61,195 bases of DNA from Hyphomicrobiales bacterium (GTDB lineage: Bacteria; Pseudomonadota; Alphaproteobacteria; Rhizobiales; Rhizobiaceae). A program made the translations under genes and the position numbers. Every line of letters starts with the position of its first letter. The stretch's first letter is position 1. Positions 42,699-53,283 of this stretch are shown piece after piece. A model generated the notes under the pieces. The model saw only the letters and a program-made list of their open reading frames with translations. It was not told the origin of the DNA and ran no database searches. Location: contig UCIV01000002.1 in NCBI GenBank assembly GCA_900472575.1, positions 1 to 61,195 on the forward strand, written 5' to 3'.

Positions 42699-44624
42699 GT
42701 GACGAAGAAATTCGATGTTATCACGATCGGCCGCGCCGGCGTCGATCTTTATGGCGCGCAGATCGGCGGGCGGTTGGAGGATATGGGCTCGTTCGAGAAA
42801 TATATCGGCGGCTCACCCACCAACATCGCCTGTGGGAGCGCTCGGCTCGGATTGAAGACGGCCTTGATCAGCCGGGTCGGAAACGAGCACATGGGGCGTT
42901 TCATTCTCGAACAGCTGAAGCGCGAGGGGGTCTCGACCGAAGGCGTGAAGACCGATCCCGACCGGCTGACGGCGCTTGTCATCCTCGGCATTCGCGACGA
43001 CACGCAGTTTCCGCTAATCTTCTACCGGGAAAACTGCGCCGACATGGCGCTTTGCGACGACGATATCGACGAGGATTTCATTGCCTCAGCGCGTGCCGTC
43101 GTCGTCACCGGCACGCATCTGAGCAACAGCCGTACGGAAGCCGCCGTGATCAAGGCGCTCACGCTGGCGCGCAAGCACGGATTGCGCACCGCGCTCGACA
43201 TCGATTACCGCCCCAATCTGTGGGGTGTTGCGGGTCACGGCGATGGGGAAAGCCGGTTCGTCGAAAGCGCCAAGGTGACGGCCAAGCTGCAGACGACGCT
43301 CAATCTGTTCGACCTGATCGTGGGCACGGAAGAGGAATTCCATATTGCCGGCGGTTCGACCGATACGGTCAAAGCGCTTCGGGCGGTGCGGGCCGTCAGC
43401 GCTGCGACCCTGGTCTGCAAGCGCGGCCCGCTCGGGGCGGTCTCCTTCGAACACGCCGTTCCCGCAAGTCTCGACGAAGGGCAGAGCGGGCAGGGGTTCC
43501 CGATCGAGGTCTTCAATGTTCTGGGCGCCGGTGACGGCTTCTTCTCGGGGCTATTGCGCGGTTGGATGACGGGTGAGGACTGGCCGACATCGCTCAAATT
43601 CGCTAATGCCTGCGGTGCGTTTGCGGTTAGCCGCCATGGCTGCACGCCCGCCTATCCTAGCCTCGAGGAACTGCATTTCTTTCTCAAGCGCGGTGTCCTG
43701 CGACCTGATCTGCGCAATGATCCCGAGCTCGAACAGCTGCACTGGTCGACCACGCGGCAGAGGCGCGTCGATGGCGACTGGTCGACCATGCGGGTATTCG
43801 CCTTCGACCACCGCGTGCAGTTGGAGCAGATGCCCGGTTATACGCTGCAGAAGGGAGCGGCATTCAAGGAATTGTGCTTGCAGGCCGCGCTTCGCGTGCA
43901 GGCGGGCAAACCCGGTTACGGCATTCTCTGCGACAGCCGTATCGGCCGTTCGGCGCTGCATCGCGCTTCAGGGTCGGGCCTGTGGATCGGACGTCCCGCT
44001 GAGTGGCCGGGTTCGCGGCCACTGACGCTGGAGCCCGAGCTTGGCACGGATTGCGGCACGCTATCGGAATGGGCGCGTGAGGATGTAGTCAAGGTTCTGT
44101 GCTTCTGCCATCCGGATGACGATGCAGAAACACGCGCGGCACAGGAACAGACGGTCAAGCGGCTGTTCGAGGCGGCGCGGCGCAACCGGCTGGAGTTCCT
44201 GCTGGAAATCATTCCCTCAAAGGTGGGGGCGACCGACGATCATACGGTCGCAACGCTGATCCGTCAGTTCTATGCAGCCGGCATCTATCCCGACTGGTGG
44301 AAACTGGAGCCGATGAAGACTGCGGCCGGCTGGAAAAATGCGATTGCCGCCATCGAGGCGCATGACCGGTTCACGCGCGGCATCGTCGTGCTGGGGCTTG
44401 ATGCGCCGGAAGCCGAACTTTCAGCGAGTTTCGAGGTCGCGGCAAGGTTCGATCTGGTCAAGGGATTTGCCGTCGGCCGCACGATTTTTGGCGATGCCGC
44501 ACGGCGTTGGCTGGCGGATGAGATCAGGGATGCGCAAGCGGTGGAGGACATGGCCGGACGTTACGAGCGTCTCTGCCAGATCTGGGACGCGGCGCGGCAA
44601 AAGGCAGGGGAGAAGGCGGCATGA
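42699..44624 (+). CDS. iolC: 5-dehydro-2-deoxygluconokinase fused to DUF2090
   Basis: This 641-residue fusion starts with GTG. Residues 1 to about 330 are a PfkB-type kinase (GGSPTNIACGSARLGLKTAL; the catalytic motif GAGDGFFSG near residue 277) that phosphorylates 5-dehydro-2-deoxygluconate. Residues about 345-641 are DUF2090 (FAFDHRVQLEQM; WWKLEPMKTAAGW; GIVVLGLDAPE), a TIM-barrel aldolase-like domain likely to cleave the phosphorylated product. No separate iolJ aldolase is present in this window. The stop overlaps the iolD start. Confidence 0.93.
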   Translation: MTKKFDVITIGRAGVDLYGAQIGGRLEDMGSFEKYIGGSPTNIACGSARLGLKTALISRVGNEHMGRFILEQLKREGVSTEGVKTDPDRLTALVILGIRDDTQFPLIFYRENCADMALCDDDIDEDFIASARAVVVTGTHLSNSRTEAAVIKALTLARKHGLRTALDIDYRPNLWGVAGHGDGESRFVESAKVTAKLQTTLNLFDLIVGTEEEFHIAGGSTDTVKALRAVRAVSAATLVCKRGPLGAVSFEHAVPASLDEGQSGQGFPIEVFNVLGAGDGFFSGLLRGWMTGEDWPTSLKFANACGAFAVSRHGCTPAYPSLEELHFFLKRGVLRPDLRNDPELEQLHWSTTRQRRVDGDWSTMRVFAFDHRVQLEQMPGYTLQKGAAFKELCLQAALRVQAGKPGYGILCDSRIGRSALHRASGSGLWIGRPAEWPGSRPLTLEPELGTDCGTLSEWAREDVVKVLCFCHPDDDAETRAAQEQTVKRLFEAARRNRLEFLLEIIPSKVGATDDHTVATLIRQFYAAGIYPDWWKLEPMKTAAGWKNAIAAIEAHDRFTRGIVVLGLDAPEAELSASFEVAARFDLVKGFAVGRTIFGDAARRWLADEIRDAQAVEDMAGRYERLCQIWDAARQKAGEKAA

Positions 44625-46453
44625 GCACGCTCAGACTGACGGCGGCGCAGGCCATGGTGAAATGGCTGGCCGCACAGATGACCGAAGAGGGAGAACGTTT
44701 CGTCGACGGGATCTGGGCGATCTTCGGCCATGGCAATGTCGCCGGGCTCGGCGAAGCGCTGCAGAAGGCCGGTAACGGGTTGCCGACATGGCGCGGCCAG
44801 AACGAACAGACGATGGCGCATGCCGCGATCGCCTATGCAAAGGCGAAGAAACGCCAGCGCGTCCAGGCCGTCACCTCGTCGATCGGTCCGGGCGCCACCA
44901 ACATGGTGACCGCGGCAGCGCTGGCGCATGTCAACCGGTTGCCGGTGTTGCTGATCCCGGGTGACGTTTTCGCCAATCGCCGACCTGATCCGGTTTTGCA
45001 GCAGGTCGAGGATTTCGACGACGGTACGGTATCGGCCAATGACTGCTTCCGCCCGGTCAGCCGCTATTTCGATCGCATAACCCGGCCGGAACAGCTACTG
45101 ACCGCTCTGCCGCGGGCGCTGCGGGTGATGACCGATCCGGCCAATTGCGGGCCGGTGACGCTCTCCTTCTGCCAGGATGTGCAGGCGGAAGCTTATGACT
45201 GGCCAGAAGCCTTTTTCGAGCCGAAGGTCTGGCGGATCCGCCGGCCGGAAGCCGACGCCCATGACCTCGAAGCCGTAGCTGAGCTTATTCGCGCGGCAAA
45301 AAATCCGGTGATTGTCGCCGGAGGCGGGGTGATCTATAGCGGTGCGGAAGAGGATCTCGCCGACTTTGCCACGCGCCATGCCATTCCGGTGATCGAGACC
45401 CAGGCCGGCAAGTCGGCGCTTTCCCAAAACCATCCGATGAACTTTGGCGCAGCCGGTGTCGATGGTTCGGCTGCCGCCAACGCGCTTGCCCGCAAGGCGG
45501 ATCTGGTCATCGGTGTCGGTACGCGCTTCCAGGACTTTACCACCGGCTCCTGGTCGCTGTTCGAAGCGGACGGCCGCAAGCTCGTCTCCATCAACGTGCA
45601 GGCCTATGATGCCGACAAGCACGGCGCGATCGGCCTTGTTGCCGACGCGAAAGTGGCGCTGGCGGCGCTTTCCGGAAAACTCGGCACCCACCGTGCGCCC
45701 GAACCGGATGCCGCCTTGCGGAGTGCCTGGCTTGCCGCCGTCGACGGTCATTGCGCAGTGCTCGCCGGGGCCGGTTTGCCCAACGATGCGCAGGTCATCG
45801 GTGCGGTACAACGGGCAACGGATGAGAGGGCGATTGCCATGTGTGCAGCCGGCACCATGCCGGGGGCGCTGAAGCTTCTGTGGCAGCCGAGCCAGGGTGG
45901 CTATCACATGGAATATGGCTATTCCTGCATGGGCTACGAGATTGCCGGCGCCATAGGGCTGAAGCTGGCGCGGCCGGAGCGCGAGGTGATCTGCTTCGTC
46001 GGCGACGGATCCTATATGATGGCCAATTCGGAACTGGCGACTGCCGTCATGCGCAAGGTGCCGTTCACCATCGTTTTGACCGATAACCGCGGATATGGCT
46101 GCATCAACCGGCTGCAGCGCGGCACTGGCGGCGAGGCTTTCAACAATCTCTACAAGGACTGCAATATAGAGCAGCAGCCCGAGATCGATTTTGTCGCCCA
46201 TGCGGGTTCCATGGGGGCCTTTGCCGTGAAGGCAAAGGATATTGCCGATCTGGAGGTCCAGATCGCCGCGGCCCGGGATCGCGACATTCCGACCGTCATC
46301 GTCATCGACACCGATCCGACCGACGGTCCGGGCTTCGGTGATGCCGGCCACTGGTGGGATGTCGCCGTGCCGGAAGTTGGAACCACCGAAAAACTCAAAC
46401 AGGCCTATGCGCGCTATCTGACAAGCGCCGCCAAGCAGAACACCGTGAATTGA
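44621..46453 (+). CDS. iolD: Trihydroxycyclohexane-1,2-dione hydrolase
   Basis: This 610-residue thiamine-diphosphate enzyme opens the ring of 3D-trihydroxycyclohexane-1,2-dione to 5-deoxyglucuronate. The cofactor-activating glutamate lies in [17 protein letters not shown] near the N-terminus. The ThDP/Mg motif runs from [15 protein letters not shown] (about 461) to [10 protein letters not shown]. Its ATG overlaps the iolC stop by four bases, so it is translationally coupled. Confidence 0.95.
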   Translation: MSTLRLTAAQAMVKWLAAQMTEEGERFVDGIWAIFGHGNVAGLGEALQKAGNGLPTWRGQNEQTMAHAAIAYAKAKKRQRVQAVTSSIGPGATNMVTAAALAHVNRLPVLLIPGDVFANRRPDPVLQQVEDFDDGTVSANDCFRPVSRYFDRITRPEQLLTALPRALRVMTDPANCGPVTLSFCQDVQAEAYDWPEAFFEPKVWRIRRPEADAHDLEAVAELIRAAKNPVIVAGGGVIYSGAEEDLADFATRHAIPVIETQAGKSALSQNHPMNFGAAGVDGSAAANALARKADLVIGVGTRFQDFTTGSWSLFEADGRKLVSINVQAYDADKHGAIGLVADAKVALAALSGKLGTHRAPEPDAALRSAWLAAVDGHCAVLAGAGLPNDAQVIGAVQRATDERAIAMCAAGTMPGALKLLWQPSQGGYHMEYGYSCMGYEIAGAIGLKLARPEREVICFVGDGSYMMANSELATAVMRKVPFTIVLTDNRGYGCINRLQRGTGGEAFNNLYKDCNIEQQPEIDFVAHAGSMGAFAVKAKDIADLEVQIAAARDRDIPTVIVIDTDPTDGPGFGDAGHWWDVAVPEVGTTEKLKQAYARYLTSAAKQNTVN

Positions 46454-46463
46454 GGGAAGAGAA

Positions 46464-47360
46464 ATGATCCGCTTCGGCACCAATCCCATCGCCTGGGCAA
46501 ACGACGACGACCAGAGCCTCGGCGCCAACATTCCGACTGAACAGATCCTTCGCGAGGCGAGCCAGATCGGCTTCGACGGTATCGAGAACGGCCATCGCTG
46601 GCCGGACGATCCGCAGGCGCTCAAGGAGCTGCTCGGTTCTTACGGCCTCGCCTTCGTTTCGGGCTGGTACTCGCTGAACCTTCTTGTGCAATCCGTCGAG
46701 GAAGAGAAGAAGGCGATTCAGCCGCATCTCGACAAGCTCAAGCACAATGGCTGCAGGGTCTGCATCGTCTGCGAGACCTCCAACAGTGTGCAGGGCCTGC
46801 AGGCGCCGCTGTCGCAGAGCCCGGTGCTCTCGGATCAGGAGATGAAGGCCTTCGGCGGCAAGGTCGAGGAGATTGCTGCGTTCACGGCAAGCCAGGGCAT
46901 CAAGCTCGTCTATCACCACCATATGGGAACCGTGGTCGAGACACCGGAAGAGATCGACGCCTTCATGGCGGTGACAGGTCCCGAAACACGGCTGCTCTTC
47001 GATGCCGGTCATTGCTATTTTGGCGGTAACGGCCGCAATCCGTCGCCGGTCCTGTCTCGTTACGTCGACCGGGTCAGTCATTTCCATGCCAAGAACGTGC
47101 GGCCGACAGTGATGCGGCAGGTGCGCGAGGAGGGGTTGTCCTTCATGGATGGCGTTCGGGCCGGCGTGTTTACCGTGCCGGGAGACGAGGAAGGCGGGGT
47201 CGAGTTCGAGCCTCTGCTGCAGATCCTGAAAGATGCCGGCTACAATGGCTGGATCGTCATCGAGGCCGAGCAGGATCCCGATATACGCAACCCCTTCGAG
47301 TATCAGTCGCTCGGCCTGAAGACGCTGAAGGCTGCTGCTGCCGGAACCGGCCTCGTCTGA
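46464..47360 (+). CDS. iolE: Inosose dehydratase
   Basis: This 298-residue TIM-barrel enzyme of the AP-endonuclease-2 fold dehydrates 2-keto-myo-inositol to the dione. Visible features are [19 protein letters not shown], the metal-binding [28 protein letters not shown] and VIEAEQDPD. It lies 10 bases after iolD with a GAGGGAAGAG box. Confidence 0.95.
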   Translation: MIRFGTNPIAWANDDDQSLGANIPTEQILREASQIGFDGIENGHRWPDDPQALKELLGSYGLAFVSGWYSLNLLVQSVEEEKKAIQPHLDKLKHNGCRVCIVCETSNSVQGLQAPLSQSPVLSDQEMKAFGGKVEEIAAFTASQGIKLVYHHHMGTVVETPEEIDAFMAVTGPETRLLFDAGHCYFGGNGRNPSPVLSRYVDRVSHFHAKNVRPTVMRQVREEGLSFMDGVRAGVFTVPGDEEGGVEFEPLLQILKDAGYNGWIVIEAEQDPDIRNPFEYQSLGLKTLKAAAAGTGLV

Positions 47361-47383
47361 CCTTATAAATCCAGGAGTTTCCG

Positions 47384-48181
47384 ATGCCTCATCTTCTCCA
47401 TCGCCCCTTCGGCCGTCATGGCAAGGTTCACGAGATTACGCCGGCGAGTGCCGGCTGGCGTTATGTCGGCTTCTCGCTCTACCACCTGAGAGCAGGGGAG
47501 ACGGCGGCGGAGGCGACCGGTGACAGGGAAGTCATTCTGGTCATGGTAGAAGGCAAGGCGACATTCGAGGGAGCGGGCCGTGATTGGGGTGTGCTCGGCG
47601 AACGCATGAACGTATTCGAGAAGACGCCGCCGCATTGCCTCTATCTGCCCGATGGCAGCGACTGGAAGGCGTCGGCCAAGACCGATTGCATCATTGCGGT
47701 GTGTACGGCGCCGGGCAGGCAAGGTCACCAGGCGCGGCGCATCGGGCCTGACGGCATCACGCTTACCCAGCGCGGCGAGGGCACCAACACCCGCTACGTC
47801 AACAATATCGCCATGGAAAACGAGGACTATTGCGACAGCTTGCTTGTGACGGAGGTGTTCACTCCGGCCGGCCACTGGTCGAGTTACCCGAGTCATCGGC
47901 ATGACGAGGACGACTTTCCCCGCATCACCTATCTGGAAGAGACCTACTACCATCGCCTCAACCCGGCCGACGGGTTCGGCATCCAGCGGGTCTATACCGA
48001 CGACCTGCAACTGAACGAGACGATGGCGGTGCATGACGGCGACGTGGTCTGCGTACCCCGCGGACACCACCCTTGCGGCGCGGTGCACGGGTTCGAGATG
48101 TACTACCTCAACGTCATGGCCGGCCCCTTGCGCAAATGGCGGTTCGTGGCGGCTCAGCCCGTCGAACACCTGATGCGCTGA
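47384..48181 (+). CDS. iolB: 5-deoxy-glucuronate isomerase
   Basis: This 265-residue bicupin metalloenzyme converts 5-deoxyglucuronate to 5-dehydro-2-deoxygluconate. Metal ligands are in SSYPSHRHDEDDFPRITYLE (His-His-Glu set) and VVCVPRGHHPCGAVHG. It completes the iolG-E-D-B-C sequence up to the phosphorylated intermediate. Confidence 0.95.
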   Translation: MPHLLHRPFGRHGKVHEITPASAGWRYVGFSLYHLRAGETAAEATGDREVILVMVEGKATFEGAGRDWGVLGERMNVFEKTPPHCLYLPDGSDWKASAKTDCIIAVCTAPGRQGHQARRIGPDGITLTQRGEGTNTRYVNNIAMENEDYCDSLLVTEVFTPAGHWSSYPSHRHDEDDFPRITYLEETYYHRLNPADGFGIQRVYTDDLQLNETMAVHDGDVVCVPRGHHPCGAVHGFEMYYLNVMAGPLRKWRFVAAQPVEHLMR

Positions 48182-48205
48182 CCTCTCAAAACACGGACAT
48201 TCACA

Positions 48206-48997
48206 ATGGATCAACCGTTTACACTGGCCGCCTGCGCGGAGATGCTGTGGCGCGACCGGCCGATCGAATGGCGCTGCGCGCGGCTCAAGGAGATGGGCTT
48301 CGAAGTGGGCTTGTGGAACTGGCCGGAGCACGATCTGATCGCGCTCGAACGCTCGGGCGCCACCTTCTCGATCATGAACGGCTATCTGACCGGACGGCTA
48401 GCCGACGACGAGGGCGCCGACGAGCTGCTGCGCTCGGCGCGCGCGACGGCTGAGGTGGGCAAACGGCTTGGAGTCGCCCGTCTCAACCTGCACGGCACGG
48501 GGCTCGGCGAAGGCGGGCTTCCGGTGTGGCCCAGCGAGGTGGTGACGGGGCGGATGTGGCTGAAGGCGCGCGATACGCTGGCGCGCATTGCCGACATGGC
48601 CGAGGAAGAAGGCGTGGTGTTCACGCTCGAAAACCTCAATCTACCCGTCGATCACCCCGGCACGCCCTTCGGCCGGGCCGAGGAGACGCTGGCGCTGGTA
48701 TCTAGCGTCAATCACCCTCGCCTCAGGCTCAATCTCGACCTCTACCATGTGCAGATCGGCGAGGGAAACCTGATCGAGACTTGCCGCAAGTGCCTGCCAT
48801 GGATCGGCGAGGTGCAGGTGGCGGACGTGCCGGGGCGTTGCGAGCCGGGAACCGGAGAAATCAATTATTCCATGATCGCGCAGAAACTTTACGACATGGG
48901 ATATCGCGGGCCCGTCGGTCTGGAAGCCTATGCCAAAGGCGCTGCCGAAAAAGCGCTTGGGGCATTTCGGACAGCTTTCACTTTGAACACAGCATGA
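48206..48997 (+). CDS. Hydroxypyruvate-isomerase-like sugar isomerase
   Basis: This 263-residue TIM-barrel protein is of the Hyi/IolI group. It has FTLENLNLPVDHPGTPFGR, LNLDLYHVQIGEGNLIE, and the diagnostic VQVADVPGRCEPGTGEINY with the metal-binding Glu/His/Glu set. Last gene of the plus operon, 24 bases after iolB. It could isomerise hydroxypyruvate, a keto-inositol (IolI role) or another keto-sugar released in the pathway. Its stop is 26 bases from the convergent ugpC stop with no visible terminator. Confidence 0.85.
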   Translation: MDQPFTLAACAEMLWRDRPIEWRCARLKEMGFEVGLWNWPEHDLIALERSGATFSIMNGYLTGRLADDEGADELLRSARATAEVGKRLGVARLNLHGTGLGEGGLPVWPSEVVTGRMWLKARDTLARIADMAEEEGVVFTLENLNLPVDHPGTPFGRAEETLALVSSVNHPRLRLNLDLYHVQIGEGNLIETCRKCLPWIGEVQVADVPGRCEPGTGEINYSMIAQKLYDMGYRGPVGLEAYAKGAAEKALGAFRTAFTLNTA

Positions 48998-49022
48998 ATG
49001 CTGCCTGATACGGATGTCGTTG

Positions 49023-50066
49023 CTAAATCCGCTTGCCCTGCTGGTCGAACAAGTGAAACCGCTCGCGGTCGGCGATCAGATCTAGCGTTTCTCCGATTGC
49101 GATTATCGACCTGCCTGACACGCGAAAGACGATCGCGCTGCCGTCGTCAGCCACGCCATGGACGTAGCTTTCTGCTCCGACGAGTTCTACTGCGACGACC
49201 TCCACCCTGGTGCTGAATCCGGTCGGCGAGGATCCTTTAGCGATAACGAGGTCCTCGGGCCGTATCCCGATAGTGGCAGCGTTATTAGGCAACCCGGATC
49301 GATCTCCTCCTGTCCACGCTGAGCCATCGCCAAGCTTCATCAGGTTCATCGATGGAGAACCTATGAAGGTCGCGACAAAAGTCGTCGCCGGTTTTTCGTA
49401 GAGCTCGATTGGCGTTCCGACCTGTTCGATCTGTCCTGCATTCAGCACCACCAGCCGGTCGGCCAGCGTCATCGCCTCCATCTGGTCATGGGTCACATAG
49501 ATCGAGGTCGTGGCGAGCGAGCGCTGCAGCCTCCGGATCTCAACCCGCATTTGCACGCGCAGTTTCGCATCGAGATTGGAGAGCGGTTCGTCAAAAAGGA
49601 AGGCCGCCGGTTTGCGCACGATGGCACGCCCCATGGCAACGCGCTGGCGCTGGCCGCCAGAGAGCTGGCGGGGTTTGCGTTCGAGGAACGGTTCGATTTC
49701 CAGGGCGCGGGCGGCTTCCGTGATACGCCGGTCGATCTCGTCCTTCGGCGTGTTGCGGTTCTTCAGTCCATAGGCGAGATTCTGGCGAACGGTCATATGC
49801 GGGTAAAGCGCATAGTTCTGGAACACCATGGCGATATCGCGTTCCGATGGTTCCAGATTGTTGACGCGCCGTCCGGCAATCGTCACGTCACCGCCGGTAA
49901 TGCTTTCGAGCCCGGCCACCATACGCAGAAGCGTGGATTTTCCGCAGCCCGATGGGCCGACCAGCACGATCATCTCGCCATCCTTGATATCGAGCGATAC
50001 GCCCTTGATCGCCTCGATATTGATGCCATAGGTCTTGCGGACGTCGTTCAGTTCAATCGTTGCCAT
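49023..50066 (-). CDS. ugpC: Glycerol-3-phosphate ABC transporter ATPase
   Basis: This 347-residue CUT1-class ATPase has Walker [10 protein letters not shown], signature [15 protein letters not shown] and Walker [14 protein letters not shown], plus a C-terminal TOBE/regulatory domain ([11 protein letters not shown]). The ATG at 50066 shares one base with the permease stop (TAATG). An upstream in-frame extension lies inside the permease and is ignored. The assignment to Ugp rests mainly on the binding protein of the same operon. Confidence 0.9.
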   Translation of the reverse strand: MATIELNDVRKTYGINIEAIKGVSLDIKDGEMIVLVGPSGCGKSTLLRMVAGLESITGGDVTIAGRRVNNLEPSERDIAMVFQNYALYPHMTVRQNLAYGLKNRNTPKDEIDRRITEAARALEIEPFLERKPRQLSGGQRQRVAMGRAIVRKPAAFLFDEPLSNLDAKLRVQMRVEIRRLQRSLATTSIYVTHDQMEAMTLADRLVVLNAGQIEQVGTPIELYEKPATTFVATFIGSPSMNLMKLGDGSAWTGGDRSGLPNNAATIGIRPEDLVIAKGSSPTGFSTRVEVVAVELVGAESYVHGVADDGSAIVFRVSGRSIIAIGETLDLIADRERFHLFDQQGKRI

Positions 50067-50914
50067 TACTTTTCGGTCTCCACCAACCCTTTGACGAACC
50101 ATCGCTGCATCAGCACAACGACGATGACGGGAGGAATGATTGCCAGGATCGCCGTCACCATCACGTAGTTCCACGGTGTCGAAGCATCTGCGAAATCCAC
50201 CATGCGGCGCAGGCCGATGATGATCGTGTTCATGTCTGCCCTGTCGGTAACAAGCAGCGGCCAGAGATATTGCGTCCATCCGTAGATGAACAGGATTACG
50301 AACAGCGCCGCGATATTGGTCATCGACAGCGGCAGCAGGATATCCTTCATGAAGCGGAATGGTCCGGCATTGTCGATGCGCGCGGCCTCCACCATCTCGC
50401 CGGGAATGGTGAGGAAAAATTGCCGGAACAGGAAGGTGGCCGTCGCCGATGCCATCAGCGGCAAGGTGAGGCCCGCGTAGGTGTTTAACAGGCCGAGATC
50501 GACGATCACCTTGTAGGTCGGCAGGATGCGCACTTCTACCGGCAACATGAGGGTGATGAAGATCATCCAGAAAAAGCCCATGCGGAAGGGAAAGCGGAAA
50601 AACACGATCGCGAAAGCCGACAGGAAAGAGATAACGATCTTGCCAATGGCAATGGCGACCGCGACAACAAAACTGTTGAACAGCAGTCGTTCGAGACTGA
50701 CGCCGACGACACGCTCGACGCCGCCGGAAATGGACTCTGAATAATTCTCTACCATGTGGCCGCCCGGCAGAAGCGACAGCGGCGGCCTGATGATGGCGCC
50801 TGATGGCGCCGTCGAGGCGATGAAGGTGTAATAGATCGGGAAGGCGACGATGATGATGCCAAGGATCAGCATCAGATGCGCCATCAGGCTCGCAATCGGT
50901 CTGTTTTCGATCAT
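50066..50914 (-). CDS. ugpE: Glycerol-3-phosphate ABC transporter permease
   Basis: This 282-residue CUT1 permease of the MalG/UgpE class has about six helices ([20 protein letters not shown] at the N-terminus) and the EAA loop [20 protein letters not shown]. UgpE pairs with UgpA to form the membrane channel. It lies 9 bases after ugpA. Confidence 0.9.
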   Translation of the reverse strand: MIENRPIASLMAHLMLILGIIIVAFPIYYTFIASTAPSGAIIRPPLSLLPGGHMVENYSESISGGVERVVGVSLERLLFNSFVVAVAIAIGKIVISFLSAFAIVFFRFPFRMGFFWMIFITLMLPVEVRILPTYKVIVDLGLLNTYAGLTLPLMASATATFLFRQFFLTIPGEMVEAARIDNAGPFRFMKDILLPLSMTNIAALFVILFIYGWTQYLWPLLVTDRADMNTIIIGLRRMVDFADASTPWNYVMVTAILAIIPPVIVVVLMQRWFVKGLVETEK

Positions 50915-50923
50915 CTTTTCACC

Positions 50924-51805
50924 TCACGCATAATGCACGCGCCGCTCGACGAAGCGGAACTGGAAGGCGGTCAGCGCAATGACGATGACCATCAGGATGA
51001 CAGACTGGGCGGCCGACGAGCCGAGATTGAGGTTCACGAAACCGTCGTTATAGACCTTGTAGACCAGCGTTTCCGTAGCTCTGGCCGGACCTCCGCCGGT
51101 GACAGAATGAATGATACCAAAGGTGTCGAAAAAGGCGTAGACGGTGTTGACCACCAGCAGGAAGAAGGTGGTGGGCGCCAGAAGCGGAAAGACGATGGTC
51201 CAGAACCGACGAGATCCGCGCGCTCCGTCTATGGACGCCGCTTCCAGCAGCGATTTCGGGATCGCCTGCAGGCCGGCGACGAAGAACAGAAAATTGTAGC
51301 TGATCTGTTTCCACGCAGCGGCCACCACGACCAGCGCCATGGCCTGATCGCCATTCAGGAGCGGATCCCAGGCAATGCCGTTGCGGCGCAGGATATAGGC
51401 GAATGTGCCCATGGCCGGGTTGAACATGAACAGCCACAACATGCCGGCGACCGCGGGCGCCACCGCATAGGGGATGATCATCATCGTGCGGTAAAAGCCT
51501 TTGCCGCGCACGACGAGATCTGCGGCGGTCGCGAGCAGCAGCGCGATGCCCATGGAAAGCACGGCCGTGGCGATACTGAAGACGACGGTGACGCGCAGCG
51601 CATGGAGATAATTGGCGTCCGACAGGATCGTCGTGAAATTGGCAAGGCCTACAAACGTGCTTTGCAGCCCAAACGGGTCTTCCCGCATAGCCGACTGGTA
51701 AAGCGCCTGGCTGGCCGGCCAGAAAAAGAAGACGATGGTCAGCACGATCTGCGGGGCGACCAGAAAATAGGGAAGGATCTTGTTCGGAAAGACGGTGCTT
51801 TGCAC
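50924..51805 (-). CDS. ugpA: Glycerol-3-phosphate ABC transporter permease
   Basis: This 293-residue CUT1 permease of the MalF/UgpA class has helices such as [20 protein letters not shown] and the EAA loop [20 protein letters not shown]. The end ([11 protein letters not shown]) is characteristic of UgpA proteins. It lies 68 bases downstream of ugpB. Confidence 0.9.
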   Translation of the reverse strand: MQSTVFPNKILPYFLVAPQIVLTIVFFFWPASQALYQSAMREDPFGLQSTFVGLANFTTILSDANYLHALRVTVVFSIATAVLSMGIALLLATAADLVVRGKGFYRTMMIIPYAVAPAVAGMLWLFMFNPAMGTFAYILRRNGIAWDPLLNGDQAMALVVVAAAWKQISYNFLFFVAGLQAIPKSLLEAASIDGARGSRRFWTIVFPLLAPTTFFLLVVNTVYAFFDTFGIIHSVTGGGPARATETLVYKVYNDGFVNLNLGSSAAQSVILMVIVIALTAFQFRFVERRVHYA

Positions 51806-51873
51806 GGGCAGGCTCCTTGAGGATCAGGAAAGCCGCCCGCATGTTTGTCTCATGCGGACGGCAAAGACCGATG

Positions 51874-53178
51874 TCAGTTCCCAAGCGCCTGCTGGATCGC
51901 CGCATTACCGCGTTCGACGGACTTGTCGAGAGCGGCCTTGGCGTCCTGCTTGCCAGCGAGCATCGCCTCAAACTCCTCGTTCATGATGTCGCGCACCTGC
52001 GGCAGGTTGACGAGGCGAACGCCCTTGGAGTTTTCGGTCGGCGCCTTGCCCATCATCTGCAGAAGCGGGGTCTCGCGGCCCGGATTCTTGTCGTAGAAAC
52101 CGGATTTCTTGGTCTCTTCATAAGCCGCCATCGTGACCGGCATATAGCCGGAGACCTGATGCAGACGGGCCTGTATCTTTGTCTGCGACAGGAAATTGAA
52201 GAAGGTGGCGACACCCTTGTATTCCGCATCGCTCTTGCCACCGAATACCCACAGGCTTGCGCCGCCCGGAATGGTGTTCTGCGGCCGTCCTTCGCCCTCG
52301 TAATAGGGCAGCTGGCCGATACCGTATTTCATACTGGACTTGATGATGTCGCCAAGACCACCGGAGGATTCCGTCAGGATGCCGCATTCACCGGAAGTGA
52401 ACAGCTGCTTGGCTTCCGACGTGCGACCGCCATAGCGGAAGGTGCCGTCCTTAGCGAGATCTGCGATTGACTGGAAATGCTTAACGAAGGGCTCGGAGTT
52501 GAAGGCGAGTTTCACGTTGGTGCCACCGAGACCGTTCTCGTCACTCGCATAGGAGAGATTGTTCCATGCAGCAAAGTTCTCGGTCTGGATCCAGGTCAGC
52601 CATGTCGAGGTGAAGCCGCAATTGGCGGCGCCACTCGACTTGATCTTCTTTGCCGCCTCAAAGACTTCCGGCCATGTCTTTGGTGGCGTATCGGCATTCA
52701 GCCCTGCCTTCTCGAACACATCCTTGTTGTAATAGAGGATCGGCGAGGATGAGTTGTATGGGAAGGACAGCATCGTGCCGTCCGGTTTCGAATAATAGGA
52801 GACGATGCCGGGCAGGTATTGGGCCTTGTCGAACTTGAAGCCGCCCTTTTCCAGCACTTCCGCCACCGGGACTACGGCGCCCTGCGCGCCCATCATCACG
52901 CCGGTTCCCACATCGAAGACCTGGATAATGGCCGGTGGCTGTTTGGCACGGAAGGCGGCGATGCCGGCATTCAGCGTTTCCGGATAGGTGCCCTTGAAGA
53001 CCGGCAAGATCTTGTAGTCGGACTGGCTTTCATTGAACTCCTTGGCCAATTTGTCGACGACTTCGTTATTGGCGCCGGTCATGGCGTGCCACCACGAGAT
53101 CTCGGTGGCGGCGAGCGCACTCGATGCCATCAGAGCCAAGGCTGCGGTTGAAAGAACTGATACGAAAGCGGTTTTCAT
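51874..53178 (-). CDS. ugpB: sn-Glycerol-3-phosphate binding protein
   Basis: This 434-residue periplasmic CUT1 binding protein has a signal peptide cut after residue 23 (SSALA-AT). Alignment from memory with E. coli UgpB is close throughout: ISWWHAMTGANNEVVDKLAK, PAIIQVFDVGTGVMMGAQGA, GGASLWVFGG, RGNAAIQQAL. Ugp imports glycerol-3-phosphate and glycerophosphodiesters. In many bacteria it is phosphate-controlled; I saw no clear PHO box in the 105 bases upstream, so it may be read together with the upstream ABC/phosphatase operon. Confidence 0.93.
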   Translation of the reverse strand: MKTAFVSVLSTAALALMASSALAATEISWWHAMTGANNEVVDKLAKEFNESQSDYKILPVFKGTYPETLNAGIAAFRAKQPPAIIQVFDVGTGVMMGAQGAVVPVAEVLEKGGFKFDKAQYLPGIVSYYSKPDGTMLSFPYNSSSPILYYNKDVFEKAGLNADTPPKTWPEVFEAAKKIKSSGAANCGFTSTWLTWIQTENFAAWNNLSYASDENGLGGTNVKLAFNSEPFVKHFQSIADLAKDGTFRYGGRTSEAKQLFTSGECGILTESSGGLGDIIKSSMKYGIGQLPYYEGEGRPQNTIPGGASLWVFGGKSDAEYKGVATFFNFLSQTKIQARLHQVSGYMPVTMAAYEETKKSGFYDKNPGRETPLLQMMGKAPTENSKGVRLVNLPQVRDIMNEEFEAMLAGKQDAKAALDKSVERGNAAIQQALGN

Positions 53179-53283
53179 GGTCGATTTCCTCCCTTTCCAT
53201 GAATTGGCCTGCCGACGTCCGGCGGTATTTCCGGAACCCTCCCCGGTCCCGTCATTTGCAGCGTATATTCACATGGTGCGCGA

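Noticed and set aside
45095..46624. Long 509-residue antisense frame over iolD
   Set aside because: Shadow of a high-GC gene with no motifs or ribosome site.
53179..53283. PHO box upstream of ugpB
   Set aside because: I looked for paired CTGTCAT-like repeats and saw none; control by PhoB is therefore not claimed.
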